From Nonlabens sp. (GTDB lineage Bacteria > Bacteroidota > Bacteroidia > Flavobacteriales > Flavobacteriaceae): a stretch of 17,492 nucleotides of DNA. The stretch spans positions 808 to 18,299 of the forward strand of contig JANQTO010000209.1 of assembly GCA_030731685.1 (NCBI GenBank), in the 5' to 3' direction. The number at the start of each line of letters is the position of its first letter. Position 1 is the first letter of the stretch. The notes under the pieces are model-generated. The model worked only from the letters and a program-made list of their open reading frames with translations, was not told the origin of the DNA and ran no database searches. Shown here in pieces: positions 1-9,652 of this stretch. A program made the position numbers and the translations under genes.

Positions 1-108
1 TAGAAACTTCCCATATAAAATAAAACTTAAATGATCTAAAAAACATTACAATACGGTGAATCACCATTAATATGGGTAAAGCGTTATCACATACTAGCCT
101 TAATAACT

Positions 109-116
109 TATTTTTG
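109..116 (+). promoter_or_regulatory. Bacteroidota -7 promoter box (TATTTTTG) before mutA
   Basis: TATTTTTG matches the Bacteroidota housekeeping -7 consensus TAnnTTTG exactly. It ends 5 nt before the ATG at 122. Transcription would begin at or just before that ATG, so the in-frame GTG at 116 would lie inside the promoter and cannot be the start. No convincing TTG -33 element is visible at the usual distance. Confidence 0.4.
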
Positions 117-121
117 TGGTA

Positions 122-1579
122 ATGGCAGACCTGTCTTTATTACAAAACATGCGAGAAAAACTTTTTAAAGAATTCAGTCCAGTTTCTGAAGCGGCATTTA
201 AGCAAAAAATTCAGTACGACCTTAAGGGTGCAAGCTATCAAGATACACTCGTTACAGCAACCCGAGAAGGCATTGATATTAAGCCGTTTTATCATCGAGA
301 TAGCACGCAAACACTAGCAATACCAGCACGAGCCACGAACACCTGGTACATATCACAACGTATCTATGCCGCAAATGCCGTTGCTGCAAACAAAAAAGCA
401 CTGGACGCACTGGCTCGTGGTAGTGAAGGTGTTCTTATCATTATTCCCCATAAAGATATAGACCCAGCGACACTACTAAAAGATGTACCTGAACATGGCG
501 TGCAAATCCATCCACAATTTATGGACATGGATTACCTAAAACAAATCCATGAAATTAATCCAAAAGCTCATATTCACTTAGATATCATCAATCAGCTAGC
601 CAGTGACGGTAACTGGTTTTTAGATGGTAAAAAGGATTATGTGGAATATGAGACCTTTATCGAATCATTCAAAGGTTATTTCTCTCAGTTTACCATAAAC
701 ACGAGTCTGTATCAACAAGCTGGCGCTACGGCAACTCAGGAATTAGCTTACTACGCTGCACACCTTAATGAATATTTGAACCGTTATTGCGACCTTAATA
801 AGGAGCATAACGATGGTATTTATAACGCTTTCAAGGAGAGCAACGACGAAGAAGTTCATGCCGAGCAAGGTCGAGGTACGAAAGCGGAAAAAAGAATCAA
901 CATAGACACCACCATAGGCCCTAATTATTTCATGGAGCTGGCAAAATACAGAGCTTATCGAGTAATTACTAAAACGCTGGGAGCAGCATACGGTTTGGAA
1001 CTTTCTTGCTATATAACCGCTAGCCCTAGCCTGCGCAATAAATCATTGCTAGACTACAACGTTAATCTCTTGCGCAGCACAACAGAATGTATGAGTGCAG
1101 TTTTAGGTGGAGCAGACACGGTTTATAACCTGCCATACGATTCGTTTTTTAATAAGGAAAATGAATTCAGCGACCGAATCGCACGTAACCAGTTGCGCAT
1201 TTTAAAAGATGAGGCTTACCTCGATAAGGTAAATAATGCTGCCGAAGGTTCTTATTACATAGACGCGCTTACAAAACAGCTAACCGAAAAATCAATAGAG
1301 CTTTTCAAGACCATAGAAAAAGCAGGTGGTTTTGTACAATCACTTTTTGACGGCACCATACAACGTAAAATCAAAGAAAGTGCAGCGCAACAGCTTACCG
1401 ACTTACAATCTGGTAAAAACGTGATGGTGGGCGTGAATAAATATTCAAATGCAGAACAACCATTACAAAAAGAATATGAACTGTTTCCTTTTGTAAAAGC
1501 AAACCCGCGTAAAACGTTGATACAACCTATTGTGGCTAGTAGGCTTGCCGAGACTATTGAAAAATCGCAACAATCATGA
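122..1579 (+). CDS. mutA: Methylmalonyl-CoA mutase small (beta) subunit
   Basis: This is the non-catalytic partner of the B12-dependent mutase that interconverts methylmalonyl-CoA and succinyl-CoA (propionate, odd-chain and branched amino-acid metabolism; cytosol). The 485-aa product has the degenerate mutase TIM-barrel fold and ends just after the VGVNKY segment that closes the barrel. Unlike the roughly 640-aa Propionibacterium subunit, it has no C-terminal cobalamin-binding domain and no DxHxxG motif. As far as I recall this short form is usual in Flavobacteriia. I chose the ATG at 122 because an upstream in-frame GTG (116) falls inside a -7 box. Its stop overlaps the mutB start (ATGA), indicating translational coupling. 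Family assignment is secure; the exact start is less so. Confidence 0.93.
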   Translation: MADLSLLQNMREKLFKEFSPVSEAAFKQKIQYDLKGASYQDTLVTATREGIDIKPFYHRDSTQTLAIPARATNTWYISQRIYAANAVAANKKALDALARGSEGVLIIIPHKDIDPATLLKDVPEHGVQIHPQFMDMDYLKQIHEINPKAHIHLDIINQLASDGNWFLDGKKDYVEYETFIESFKGYFSQFTINTSLYQQAGATATQELAYYAAHLNEYLNRYCDLNKEHNDGIYNAFKESNDEEVHAEQGRGTKAEKRINIDTTIGPNYFMELAKYRAYRVITKTLGAAYGLELSCYITASPSLRNKSLLDYNVNLLRSTTECMSAVLGGADTVYNLPYDSFFNKENEFSDRIARNQLRILKDEAYLDKVNNAAEGSYYIDALTKQLTEKSIELFKTIEKAGGFVQSLFDGTIQRKIKESAAQQLTDLQSGKNVMVGVNKYSNAEQPLQKEYELFPFVKANPRKTLIQPIVASRLAETIEKSQQS

Positions 1580-3705
1580 GTAGAAAAGACCTAAGCAATT
1601 TAACGGCCGACTACAATTTTGCAAGTGAAGCAAATTCTAACACAACTCTATACGAGACTGCCGAGGGTATATCGCTTAAAAAACAATATTCAAAAGAAGA
1701 CATTGCAAAACTAGAACACCTAGATTTTGCAGCTGGCATCGCTCCCAACCTCCGTGGTCCCTACTCGACCATGTATGTGCGCCGGCCATGGACGGTACGC
1801 CAGTATGCAGGTTTTTCTAGCGCTACGGAGTCAAACGCTTTTTACAGACGCAATCTAGCTGCTGGTCAGAAAGGACTGTCAGTAGCCTTTGACCTGGCAA
1901 CACACCGCGGTTATGACAGTGACCACGAGCGTGTTGTGGGCGATGTAGGAAAAGCTGGTGTTGCCATAGACAGCGTTGAGGATATGAAAGTGCTTTTTGA
2001 CGGAATTCCGTTAAACGAGATGAGTGTTTCCATGACCATGAACGGTGCAGTGCTGCCCATTATGGCATTTTACATCGTTGCTGCAATGGAACAAGGAGTC
2101 TCTATTAAAGATTTAAGTGGAACGATTCAAAACGATATTCTTAAGGAATTTATGGTTAGGAATACGTATATCTATCCGCCGCAACCTAGTATGCAAATTA
2201 TCTCTGATATTTTTGAATACACCAGCAAGCACATGCCTAAATTCAACTCCATCTCCATATCGGGTTACCACATGTACGAAGCTGGGGCTACTAGTGACAT
2301 AGAACTTGCCTATACCCTAGCCGATGGCTTGGAATACGTTCGTAAAGGCTTAGCGGCCGGCATGAATATAGACGAGTTTGCACCGAGACTTTCGTTTTTC
2401 TGGGCTATAGGAATGAATCACTTTATGGAAATTGCCAAAATGCGCGCAGCACGTATGCTCTGGGCTAAACTCATAAAACAATTCAACCCAAAAGACGAGA
2501 AATCACTTGCACTACGCACACACTGTCAAACAAGTGGCTGGTCGCTTACAGAGCAAGACCCGTTTAACAATGTGGCGCGCACGACTATTGAAGCGGCAGC
2601 AGCAGCATTCGGCGGTACGCAAAGCCTGCATACAAATGCACTCGACGAGGCAATCGCTTTACCAACAGATTTTAGCGCACGCATCGCAAGAAATACGCAG
2701 CTTTTCTTACAAGCTGAAACAGGAATTACCAAAACCGTGGACCCGTGGGCAGGTTCCTATTATGTAGAATCACTTACTGACGAGATTGCAAACAAAGCCT
2801 GGGAACTTATACGGGAAGTAGAGGAACTAGGCGGCATGACCAAAGCTATAGAGGCTGGTATTCCAAAAATGCGCATAGAAGAAGCAGCCGCAAAAAAACA
2901 GGCACGTATAGATGGCGGCACAGATGTTATCGTGGGCGTAAATAAATACCCAAGTCCAGACGAGGACATGATAGATACCCTAGAAGTGGATAATGCAGCG
3001 GTGCGTGTCGAGCAGGTCACGCGCCTAAAAGAAATTAAAGCAACTAGAAACAAGGAAAAAGTTGAGCAGGCACTTGCAAAACTGACCCGTTGCGCTCAAG
3101 ATAAAAACGGGAATTTGTTAGAGCTTGCCGTTGAAGCAGCACAAGAGCGCGCTACTTTGGGTGAAATTTCAGATGCTTTAGAAAGCGTTTACGGCCGCTA
3201 TAAGGCAACCATTAAAAGCGTTCAAGGGGTTTATAAAAAAGAGATTATGAATGATTCCGCTTTCGCGAAAGCGCAACAACTAGCAAACCTTTTTGCGCAA
3301 AAAGAAGGTCGCAGACCACGCATCATGATTGCAAAAATGGGTCAGGACGGTCACGACCGTGGCGCAAAAGTAGTAGCAACAGGTTACGCTGACGTAGGTT
3401 TTGACGTGGATATAGGCCCACTTTTTCAAACTCCTGCCGAAGCCGCAAAACAAGCTGTAGAAAACGATGTGCATGTTTTGGGAGTCTCTTCGCTAGCAGC
3501 AGGACACAAAACACTGGTTCCACAAGTCATGGAAGAACTTAAAAAATATGGGCGCGAGGATATTATGATTGTTGTAGGTGGTGTGATTCCTAGAAAGGAT
3601 TACCAGTTTTTATTTGATGCTGGTGTAGCTGCTGTATTTGGTCCAGGAACTAAAATAAGCGAAGCAGCAATCGATATTTTAGAATTATTGTCTCCAACTT
3701 CTTAA
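1576..3705 (+). CDS. mutB: Methylmalonyl-CoA mutase large (alpha) subunit, B12-dependent
   Basis: Catalytic subunit, 709 aa, full length. The TIM barrel covers about residues 40-550. Residues matching the Propionibacterium active site at a constant offset of 12 are Tyr77 (Y89), Arg195 (R207) and His232 (H244). The C-terminal cobalamin-binding domain (about 575-709) carries DGHDRG at 591-596, with His593 as the lower axial cobalt ligand, then [11 protein letters not shown] and VVGGVIP. Having Tyr rather than Gln at the substrate-pocket Tyr position fits methylmalonyl-CoA rather than isobutyryl-CoA. Two oddities: Tyr234 in YHMYEAGA, where I remember Gln in the Propionibacterium enzyme, and the interdomain linker at 560-566, which is encoded by a 16-bp palindrome found elsewhere in the window. 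It overlaps mutA by 4 nt. Confidence 0.97.
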   Translation: MSRKDLSNLTADYNFASEANSNTTLYETAEGISLKKQYSKEDIAKLEHLDFAAGIAPNLRGPYSTMYVRRPWTVRQYAGFSSATESNAFYRRNLAAGQKGLSVAFDLATHRGYDSDHERVVGDVGKAGVAIDSVEDMKVLFDGIPLNEMSVSMTMNGAVLPIMAFYIVAAMEQGVSIKDLSGTIQNDILKEFMVRNTYIYPPQPSMQIISDIFEYTSKHMPKFNSISISGYHMYEAGATSDIELAYTLADGLEYVRKGLAAGMNIDEFAPRLSFFWAIGMNHFMEIAKMRAARMLWAKLIKQFNPKDEKSLALRTHCQTSGWSLTEQDPFNNVARTTIEAAAAAFGGTQSLHTNALDEAIALPTDFSARIARNTQLFLQAETGITKTVDPWAGSYYVESLTDEIANKAWELIREVEELGGMTKAIEAGIPKMRIEEAAAKKQARIDGGTDVIVGVNKYPSPDEDMIDTLEVDNAAVRVEQVTRLKEIKATRNKEKVEQALAKLTRCAQDKNGNLLELAVEAAQERATLGEISDALESVYGRYKATIKSVQGVYKKEIMNDSAFAKAQQLANLFAQKEGRRPRIMIAKMGQDGHDRGAKVVATGYADVGFDVDIGPLFQTPAEAAKQAVENDVHVLGVSSLAAGHKTLVPQVMEELKKYGREDIMIVVGGVIPRKDYQFLFDAGVAAVFGPGTKISEAAIDILELLSPTS
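3258..3273. repeat. 16-bp palindrome CGCTTTCGCGAAAGCG, copy 1 (inside mutB)
   Basis: Perfect 16-bp palindrome within mutB, read as codons for SAFAKA after GAT (D560). It lies in the linker between the barrel and the B12 domain. The five preceding bases (GATTC) are shared with copy 2. Confidence 0.95.
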
Positions 3706-3717
3706 AACCAAACTAGC

Positions 3718-4428
3718 ATGTTTGCATACTTAGAAAAAATATTTGGTAAAAGTATCCAGCGATTTGAAGCACTCATGCGCAGTAAAAGCGAAAAAAACAC
3801 GATAACAGCTCAACAAGTGGACCAAGCTATGGTACTTTTAAAGTCCTTAAAAGTACCCGCAAAATCCATTACATCAACTCAAAATCTCAATCAAACCGAA
3901 CCATACAGCTCGTTGAGAGAATGGCCGTTAAATAGCAAAAAGACAAAATTACCTTTTTACGGCGTTATTAAAACGCCAACGCATGACGTGAATTTATTTG
4001 TGCTAGAGGAAAAGCTCGAAAAAGATGATTCTAATTTTTATGCAGATGTTCTTTTGCCAAATCAAAAAGTAACCTTATTAAAAGCCACTGAGACCGGCCT
4101 TCTTCAAAATAAAAGTTGGGTTTACCATGAAATATCGAGCTTACCCATATGGGAAGAGGTGATTCATAGAGATTTAATTATTCATAAAAAGCTGGTTGCT
4201 ATCGCTCCAGAAAATCCATGGACACTTTACAAAATGGCTAAAGCTAAACTGACCGATACCGCAGTTAGTGACTTGGTGGGTGGCTTCCCTCAATGGATAG
4301 TGAATAATCAGGATTATAGAAAGTTAAAAGGTTCTACGTTTTTATTTCAAATCACACTAAGCTCAAATAGGTTGATTTATTTTGTTTTCATAAAAGATGG
4401 TGAGATTATAACCATTTCTCAACGCTAG
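3718..4428 (+). CDS. Hypothetical protein, downstream of mutAB
   Basis: I do not recognise this 236-aa protein with confidence. It starts 12 nt after the mutB stop, so it is probably cotranscribed. It has no signal peptide or membrane segment and should be cytosolic. The N-terminal 60 residues are basic and Ser/Thr/Lys-rich. The C-terminal third contains a short GGFPQW segment (about residues 190-195) followed by a hydrophobic beta-strand pair ending in a D-G turn. This is faintly like the GGxP-containing tail of DUF1963/YwqG proteins, but that likeness is by eye only. Codon use resembles the neighbouring genes. Its position suggests but does not show a link to mutase expression or maintenance. 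Confidence 0.75.
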   Translation: MFAYLEKIFGKSIQRFEALMRSKSEKNTITAQQVDQAMVLLKSLKVPAKSITSTQNLNQTEPYSSLREWPLNSKKTKLPFYGVIKTPTHDVNLFVLEEKLEKDDSNFYADVLLPNQKVTLLKATETGLLQNKSWVYHEISSLPIWEEVIHRDLIIHKKLVAIAPENPWTLYKMAKAKLTDTAVSDLVGGFPQWIVNNQDYRKLKGSTFLFQITLSSNRLIYFVFIKDGEIITISQR

Positions 4429-4539
4429 CAACGCAACTACTATGTTAATTAATGTGTTAAAGAGGTAACTCATAATTTGTTCGGCATCATATTTGTTTAA
4501 TTTATGGCTTAAAAAACACATATTGTGCAAACAACATTA

Positions 4540-5037
4540 ATGAGTAATAATACAATTGTATTCAATGATACGGAAATAGTATACGAGTGGAAACCCTATA
4601 CTGACAGTGTAGTAGGTGGAACATCAACAGCAAGCATATACCAGAAGGAAGACCATATTTCTTTTCAAGGTGTTATCACCGCAATATCGCACGCATCATG
4701 GGCGAGCTTACGTTCCAATTTAGTTCCTAAGGATTTAAGCTCCTATTCTGGTGTTGAATTAACATTAAGAACAGATGGGCGACCATATGCTTTTGAGATT
4801 GAATACAACCTAGCGTGGCAAGATGCAAAGGCATCATTCATTATGCAGCCTGTTGCCAATGAATGGATTACGTTTAAAATTCCTTTTTCAAATTTTCATA
4901 CGGTACAGCTCAACAAAATAATTTCGGACAAAGCGGCTATCGAATCATTTTCAAATGTGAAAAGATTCAATTTCCATGTTGCTAAGAAAATAGTAGGTGA
5001 CTTTAGACTCGACATCAAATCTGTGTCTTTCTATTGA
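4540..5037 (+). CDS. CIA30-family protein (complex I intermediate-associated protein 30-like)
   Basis: A 165-aa cytosolic beta-sandwich protein of the CIA30 family (related to galactose-binding/CBM-like jelly rolls). The typical order of motifs is present: VVGGTSTA near the N-terminus (usually MGG-S), FQGVI, a W-ASLRS strand, the DLSSYSGVELTLRTDGRPYAF signature around residues 65-85, then the W-TFKIPFSNF strand and a C-terminal F-RLDI strand. The eukaryotic namesake helps assemble respiratory complex I; bacterial members have no settled role. An in-frame GTG lies 15 nt upstream (4525), but the ATG at 4540 opens directly on the conserved region. It stands alone, 111 nt after the previous gene, and ends at a strong terminator. 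Confidence 0.85.
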   Translation: MSNNTIVFNDTEIVYEWKPYTDSVVGGTSTASIYQKEDHISFQGVITAISHASWASLRSNLVPKDLSSYSGVELTLRTDGRPYAFEIEYNLAWQDAKASFIMQPVANEWITFKIPFSNFHTVQLNKIISDKAAIESFSNVKRFNFHVAKKIVGDFRLDIKSVSFY

Positions 5038-5064
5038 AAAAAGCTCAAGCAACAAATGGCAAAT

Positions 5065-5095
5065 AATAAACCCGATGCGCTGCATCGGGTTTATT
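5065..5095. terminator. Bidirectional intrinsic terminator between convergent genes
   Basis: Perfect 14-bp stem (AATAAACCCGATGC pairing with its complement) closed by a 3-nt loop at 5079-5081, between a + strand stop (5037) and a - strand stop (5102). The + strand side is followed by TGTTTATTTA, and the - strand side by TTATTTGCC, so it can stop transcription from both directions. Confidence 0.9.
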
Positions 5096-5101
5096 GTTTA
5101 T

Positions 5102-5962
5102 TTATAGTGCCTTTAATTTGGCTCGGTGATATTCTACTAGGCCATCTATGGGTCTTCTAATAATTTTACCTACTTCATAATCAAATTCTTCTGCAACTTG
5201 GTGAATGCGTCTAGATGCAAAATGTGCTATACTACCGACAAAATGAACTTTACAAAATTTCATCTCTTCTTGAAATTGCATAATCATGTGTCTAGAAAAC
5301 TTTCGCAATCCACGACGTAGTAACTTTTTGATATAGCCTTCTTCCAGGTTCTTAAAAATAAATTCGGCATGCGTCGCGAGATAAGCGTTTGGGTTGGACG
5401 ACTTATACAAATTTGCTTTTATGAAATCTGCATCTACGTTGTAGTCAGCTGCAAACTGTAATCTCAAATCCTCAGGCATGTTACCAAAATAATAATCTCT
5501 GAGCAGCTCTTTACCATACCAGTTGCCGCTAGCCTCGTCCATAAGCATATAGCCCAATGAGACGACACGCTGGTCTATGTTTTCACCATCAGAATAACAA
5601 CAGTTAGAACCTGTACCCAAAATACAAACAATACCTTTTTTGTCTCCAACGGTAGCATACACGGCTGCAGCAGTATCTTCTTTTACCACCACGTTTTGAG
5701 TGTTAAAGTATTCTTTCAGTTGGTTTTCTAGGGCTAGTCTTGGCTTTTCAGTACCACAACCTGCACCATAAAAATGGATTGTGTCCACTTTTTCGCGATG
5801 TTCCAATAACTCTGCATTCTCCTTTATTCTGTCCAGCAACTCTTCGGGTTGCAAGATTGCAGGGTTCAAACCTTTTGTGCGCGTTTTAAAAAGCTCAACA
5901 CCGTTGTTATCAAGCGCAATCCAGTCACATTTAGTGGAACCACTATCGGTAATTAATATCAT
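5102..5962 (-). CDS. BadF/BadG/BcrA-type ATPase, N-acetylglucosamine kinase-like
   Basis: A 286-aa sugar-kinase/Hsc70-fold ATPase. The phosphate-1 loop DSGSTKCDW is at residues 6-14, the conserved acidic region KEDTAAA is near 94-100, the phosphate-2 loop LGTGSN is at 115-120, and the family signature GYMLMDEASGNWYG is at 137-150. These place it in the family containing eukaryotic-type N-acetylglucosamine kinase and bacterial MurNAc/GlcNAc kinases. The sequence does not settle the phosphorylated substrate (amino sugar or glucose). It follows pfkA and gapA on the same strand, 60 nt after gapA, with a hairpin between. A glycolytic or amino-sugar entry role is a reasonable inference. The stop lies 7 nt from the bidirectional terminator. 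Confidence 0.88.
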   Translation of the reverse strand: MILITDSGSTKCDWIALDNNGVELFKTRTKGLNPAILQPEELLDRIKENAELLEHREKVDTIHFYGAGCGTEKPRLALENQLKEYFNTQNVVVKEDTAAAVYATVGDKKGIVCILGTGSNCCYSDGENIDQRVVSLGYMLMDEASGNWYGKELLRDYYFGNMPEDLRLQFAADYNVDADFIKANLYKSSNPNAYLATHAEFIFKNLEEGYIKKLLRRGLRKFSRHMIMQFQEEMKFCKVHFVGSIAHFASRRIHQVAEEFDYEVGKIIRRPIDGLVEYHRAKLKAL

Positions 5963-5981
5963 AAGGATGATTTAAAATGAA

Positions 5982-6011
5982 AAGGCTGTCAGGTTTACAC
6001 CAGACAGCCTT
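5982..6011 (-). terminator. Hairpin between gapA and the kinase (terminator or attenuator)
   Basis: A 9-bp perfect stem (AAGGCTGTC / GACAGCCTT), with two more G-C pairs possible inside the 12-nt loop, lies 12 nt after the gapA stop. In the - strand direction it is followed by TTTTCATTTT, only moderately T-rich. It probably trims the gapA transcript and lowers rather than abolishes expression of the kinase. Confidence 0.65.
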
Positions 6012-6022
6012 AAAATATGGAA

Positions 6023-7063
<1,041 letters not shown>

Positions 7064-7071
7064 CTATTATT

Positions 7072-8058
7072 CTAAGTAGTCATGATATCACTTACACGTA
7101 ATAAATCCATGTCTATTTTGGATTTTCCTTTAACAGCTTGGTCCAGTGGACATAATTGCATGGCATTGTCCCTTATACCTACCATAAAATTACTTTTTCC
7201 TTCTAAAAGGCTTTCTACAGCCTTTACACCCATACGGCTAGCGAGTACCCGATCATAACAAGATGGTGAACCGCCGCGCTGCATATGTCCCAATACGGAA
7301 ACACGAACCTCATACTCTGGCAAGGTTTGCTCTACGTAGTCCTTCAAATCGAAAACACTGTCTCCTGTTTTATCACCTTCAGCAACTACAACGATACTCG
7401 ATGATTTTCCTGACTGACGGCTGCGTTTCAAACTTTCAACGAGTCTTTCCTTGCCTAGGTTTTCTTCTGGAATAAGAATTTCCTCAGCTCCTGCACCTAC
7501 TCCTGCATTAAGAGCAATATGTCCTACGTCGCGTCCCATTACCTCTACAAAAAATAATCTATTGTGGGAACTGGCTGTGTCTCTTATTTTATCTATACAC
7601 TCTACAACTGTATTTAGTGCCGTATCAAACCCTAAAGTTGAAGATGTACCAAATATGTCATTATCTATGGTACCAGGAATTCCCATAACTGGAAAACCAA
7701 ATTCCTCGCTGAAAATCATCGCTCCAGTAAAACTACCGTCACCTCCTATTACTACAAGGGCGTCCATACCAGCAGCTGTTGCTTGCTCGTGAGCTTTCTT
7801 TCGACCTTCGACTGTTCTAAATTCCTTGGAACGCGCGCTTTTTAAAATCGTACCTCCTTTATTGATGATGCCCTTAACACTACGGGCTGTCATTTCCTTA
7901 AAGTCGCCTTCTATAAGACCTTCGTAACCTCTGTAAATACCCAAGCACTCTATCTCGTAAAATGCACAAGCGCGTACAACCGAGCGTATGGCTGCATTCA
8001 TACCTGGTGAATCACCACCAGATGTCATTACTCCTATTTTCTTTATTTTGCTTTTCAT
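7072..8058 (-). CDS. pfkA: ATP-dependent 6-phosphofructokinase
   Basis: A 328-aa enzyme phosphorylating fructose-6-phosphate to fructose-1,6-bisphosphate. GGDSPGMNAA at 14-23 binds ATP. IGGDGS at 104-109 has Gly (108) where pyrophosphate-dependent enzymes have Asp, and PGTIDND at 128-134 has Gly before the TIDND where they have Lys, so the donor is ATP. Asp132 corresponds to the catalytic Asp127 of E. coli. MGRD and the C-terminal GHMQRGGSP bind fructose-6-phosphate. It is the first gene of a - strand run pfkA-gapA-kinase and diverges from ridA across a 327-bp gap. Confidence 0.98.
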   Translation of the reverse strand: MKSKIKKIGVMTSGGDSPGMNAAIRSVVRACAFYEIECLGIYRGYEGLIEGDFKEMTARSVKGIINKGGTILKSARSKEFRTVEGRKKAHEQATAAGMDALVVIGGDGSFTGAMIFSEEFGFPVMGIPGTIDNDIFGTSSTLGFDTALNTVVECIDKIRDTASSHNRLFFVEVMGRDVGHIALNAGVGAGAEEILIPEENLGKERLVESLKRSRQSGKSSSIVVVAEGDKTGDSVFDLKDYVEQTLPEYEVRVSVLGHMQRGGSPSCYDRVLASRMGVKAVESLLEGKSNFMVGIRDNAMQLCPLDQAVKGKSKIDMDLLRVSDIMTT

Positions 8059-8385
8059 TGTGTTTTTGATAAAAACTACGCTAAGCTATTAAAGAATTAG
8101 GAATCTTAACCTACAAATAATCAATATTTAAGATTTAGCGAAATTTACAACGTTATCGTTAATAACTTTTTAGAACTCAACAAATAATACCAAGCATTTC
8201 TTCTCCTTGAAAAAAAGATTAAGACAGCTATTACGGCAGTTTTCAATTCATCGTTAACCCTAAAAAAAACTATGTTTAGTAAAACCGTAGGTTAAAAAGC
8301 GCTATCATCTCAAAATCCATTTCAAACAGAACCTTTTTTTGTCTATTTATATGCAATTACGATTGCTAGGAGTTATTTTTGAAAT
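8059..8385. other. Divergent intergenic region between pfkA and ridA
   Basis: A/T-rich, with no ORF of note. It must hold the pfkA promoter (- strand), though I see only an imperfect -7 candidate there, and the ridA -7 box at its right end. A 9-bp inverted repeat, TTAACCTAC at 8106-8114 and GTAGGTTAA at 8287-8295, brackets most of the region. A short dyad GTTAT/ATAAC lies around 8153-8167. No riboswitch fold was recognised. Confidence 0.6.
8374..8381 (+). promoter_or_regulatory. -7 promoter box (TATTTTTG) before ridA
   Basis: Exact TAnnTTTG match ending 4 nt before the ridA ATG. The octamer is identical to the ones before mutA and before the gene at 12231. It implies a leaderless or near-leaderless transcript. 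No well-placed TTG -33 element is seen. Confidence 0.45.
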
Positions 8386-8781
8386 ATGAAGAAGATAATT
8401 TATACCGCTAAAGCTCCTAATCCTATAGGACCATACAATCAGGCAGTTCTCGTAGAGCTCCCAACTCAAAAAACCTTATATACAAGCGGCCAAATAGCCA
8501 TAGACCCGACAACGGGCGAGCTCAACATTGAAGACTTAGAACAGGAAACCCATCTCGTCATGAGACATCTCAAAAGCCTATTGGAGCAGGTAAATATGAA
8601 TTTTGAAAATGTAATCAAAACCACAATTTTCCTATCGAGCATGGAAAATTTCGCGCGAGTTAACGCAGTTTACGGAAGCTATTTTAGTGAAGAAACGGCT
8701 CCTGCACGTGAAACCGTAGAGGTTGCAAACCTACCTAAATACGTTAACGTAGAAATCTCTGTAATCGCAATGTCCTTTTAA
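8386..8781 (+). CDS. ridA: RidA family reactive intermediate/imine deaminase
   Basis: A 131-aa RidA/YjgF/Rid protein; canonical members hydrolyse reactive enamines/imines from PLP-dependent dehydratases such as threonine dehydratase. Residues matching the E. coli active site are present: Tyr17 in GPYNQA, Ser34 in LYTSGQI, Arg108 in APARETVEV and Glu123 in NVEIS. The arginine that binds the substrate carboxylate is therefore kept, placing it in the active RidA subfamily. Thr110 stands where E. coli has Cys107, a common variation. Length is normal for the trimeric family. The next gene begins 1 nt after its stop, so the two form an operon. Confidence 0.96.
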   Translation: MKKIIYTAKAPNPIGPYNQAVLVELPTQKTLYTSGQIAIDPTTGELNIEDLEQETHLVMRHLKSLLEQVNMNFENVIKTTIFLSSMENFARVNAVYGSYFSEETAPARETVEVANLPKYVNVEISVIAMSF

Positions 8782-8782
8782 T

Positions 8783-9652
8783 ATGCCCATAGCACCATCT
8801 GAACTTATCCTCAATGCCGACGGCAGTATTTATCACCTTAACCTAAAACCAGAACAACTCGCGCATACCGTTATTACAGTAGGAGACCCAGAACGGGTTC
8901 CCGCAGTCTCCGCATTTTTTGATACCATAGAACATAAAGTAGGAAAGCGTGAGTTCCACGCGCATACAGGATACTACAGAGGCAAGCGCATGACCGTTAT
9001 TTCTACAGGAATAGGAACTGATAATATTGATATTGTATTTAATGAGCTGGACGCGCTGGTAAATGTAGATTTAGAAACGCGAGAAATAAAATCTAAGCTT
9101 ACCTCTCTGGACATCGTGCGCATAGGCACTTCAGGTTCCATTCAGTCAACTACTCCTATTAATAGTTTGTTACTATCAAAACGCGGTATAGGTTTAGACT
9201 CACTAGCTCATTGGTATAAAAATGTTGTTGAGGATTCCGCTTTCGCGAAAGCGTTCTCAAAACAAGCAGCACTGCCAGCAAACTTCTCTCGTCCTTATAC
9301 CATCTCATGCAACCACAACCTCGCTGAGCCATTTGTAAACGCAGGTTTTTTACAGGGAAACACAGTGACTAATGTTGGATTTTACGGACCTCAAAGTCGC
9401 AGTATACGACTCACTCCATCTCAAGTAGATTTACAATCAAAGCTTATGGAGTTTGATTTTAATGGAGAGAAAATCACTAACTTAGAAATGGAAACCGCTG
9501 GCATCTATGCAATGGCGTCATTGCTGGGTCATAGAGCGATATCGCTAAATGCCATTCTTGCAAATAGAGCAACGGGAGAATTTGCTGCTCATCCAGATAA
9601 AACAGTTGCGGCGCTTATTGAAAAAACACTCGAAGTTCTGGCTAGTTTTTAA
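8783..9652 (+). CDS. Nucleoside phosphorylase family protein (uridine phosphorylase-like)
   Basis: A 289-aa PNP/UDP-superfamily protein that would split a nucleoside with phosphate to the base and ribose-1-phosphate. VGDPERV at 33-39 and STGIGTDN at 84-91 form the phosphate site, and RIGTSGSIQ at 113-121 contributes the phosphate-binding Arg. EMETAG at 235-240 matches the ribose-binding EMET of uridine phosphorylases. Substrate preference (uridine, or a wider range) cannot be fixed from sequence. Residues 151-157 (DSAFAKA) are encoded by the palindrome also found in mutB and lie in a variable middle region. It is translated directly after ridA (1-nt gap). A 16-bp inverted repeat 53 nt downstream (9706-9721) lacks a T-run. 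Confidence 0.9.
   Translation: MPIAPSELILNADGSIYHLNLKPEQLAHTVITVGDPERVPAVSAFFDTIEHKVGKREFHAHTGYYRGKRMTVISTGIGTDNIDIVFNELDALVNVDLETREIKSKLTSLDIVRIGTSGSIQSTTPINSLLLSKRGIGLDSLAHWYKNVVEDSAFAKAFSKQAALPANFSRPYTISCNHNLAEPFVNAGFLQGNTVTNVGFYGPQSRSIRLTPSQVDLQSKLMEFDFNGEKITNLEMETAGIYAMASLLGHRAISLNAILANRATGEFAAHPDKTVAALIEKTLEVLASF
9238..9253. repeat. 16-bp palindrome CGCTTTCGCGAAAGCG, copy 2 (inside the phosphorylase gene)
   Basis: Identical to copy 1 and in the same codon phase, giving the same heptapeptide DSAFAKA in an unrelated protein. The identity extends 5 bases upstream (GATTC). Confidence 0.95.

Noticed and set aside
55..65. GGTGA-A-TCACC dyad upstream of mutA
   Set aside because: Arms of 5 bp with a single-base centre cannot form a stable hairpin. 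It could be a small operator, but nothing else supports it.
10..76. CCCATAT ... ATATGGG inverted repeat before mutA, considered as a riboswitch stem for a B12 operon
   Set aside because: No cobalamin-riboswitch B12-box or conserved core is seen, and the -7 box at 109-116 would place this outside the transcript.
116..121. GTG start two codons before the mutA ATG
   Set aside because: It overlaps the last base of an exact -7 box, so it would not be in the transcript started there.
7451..7792. 113-aa + strand open frame opposite pfkA
   Set aside because: It lies wholly inside the unambiguous pfkA gene in antisense, with no start context and no family resemblance.
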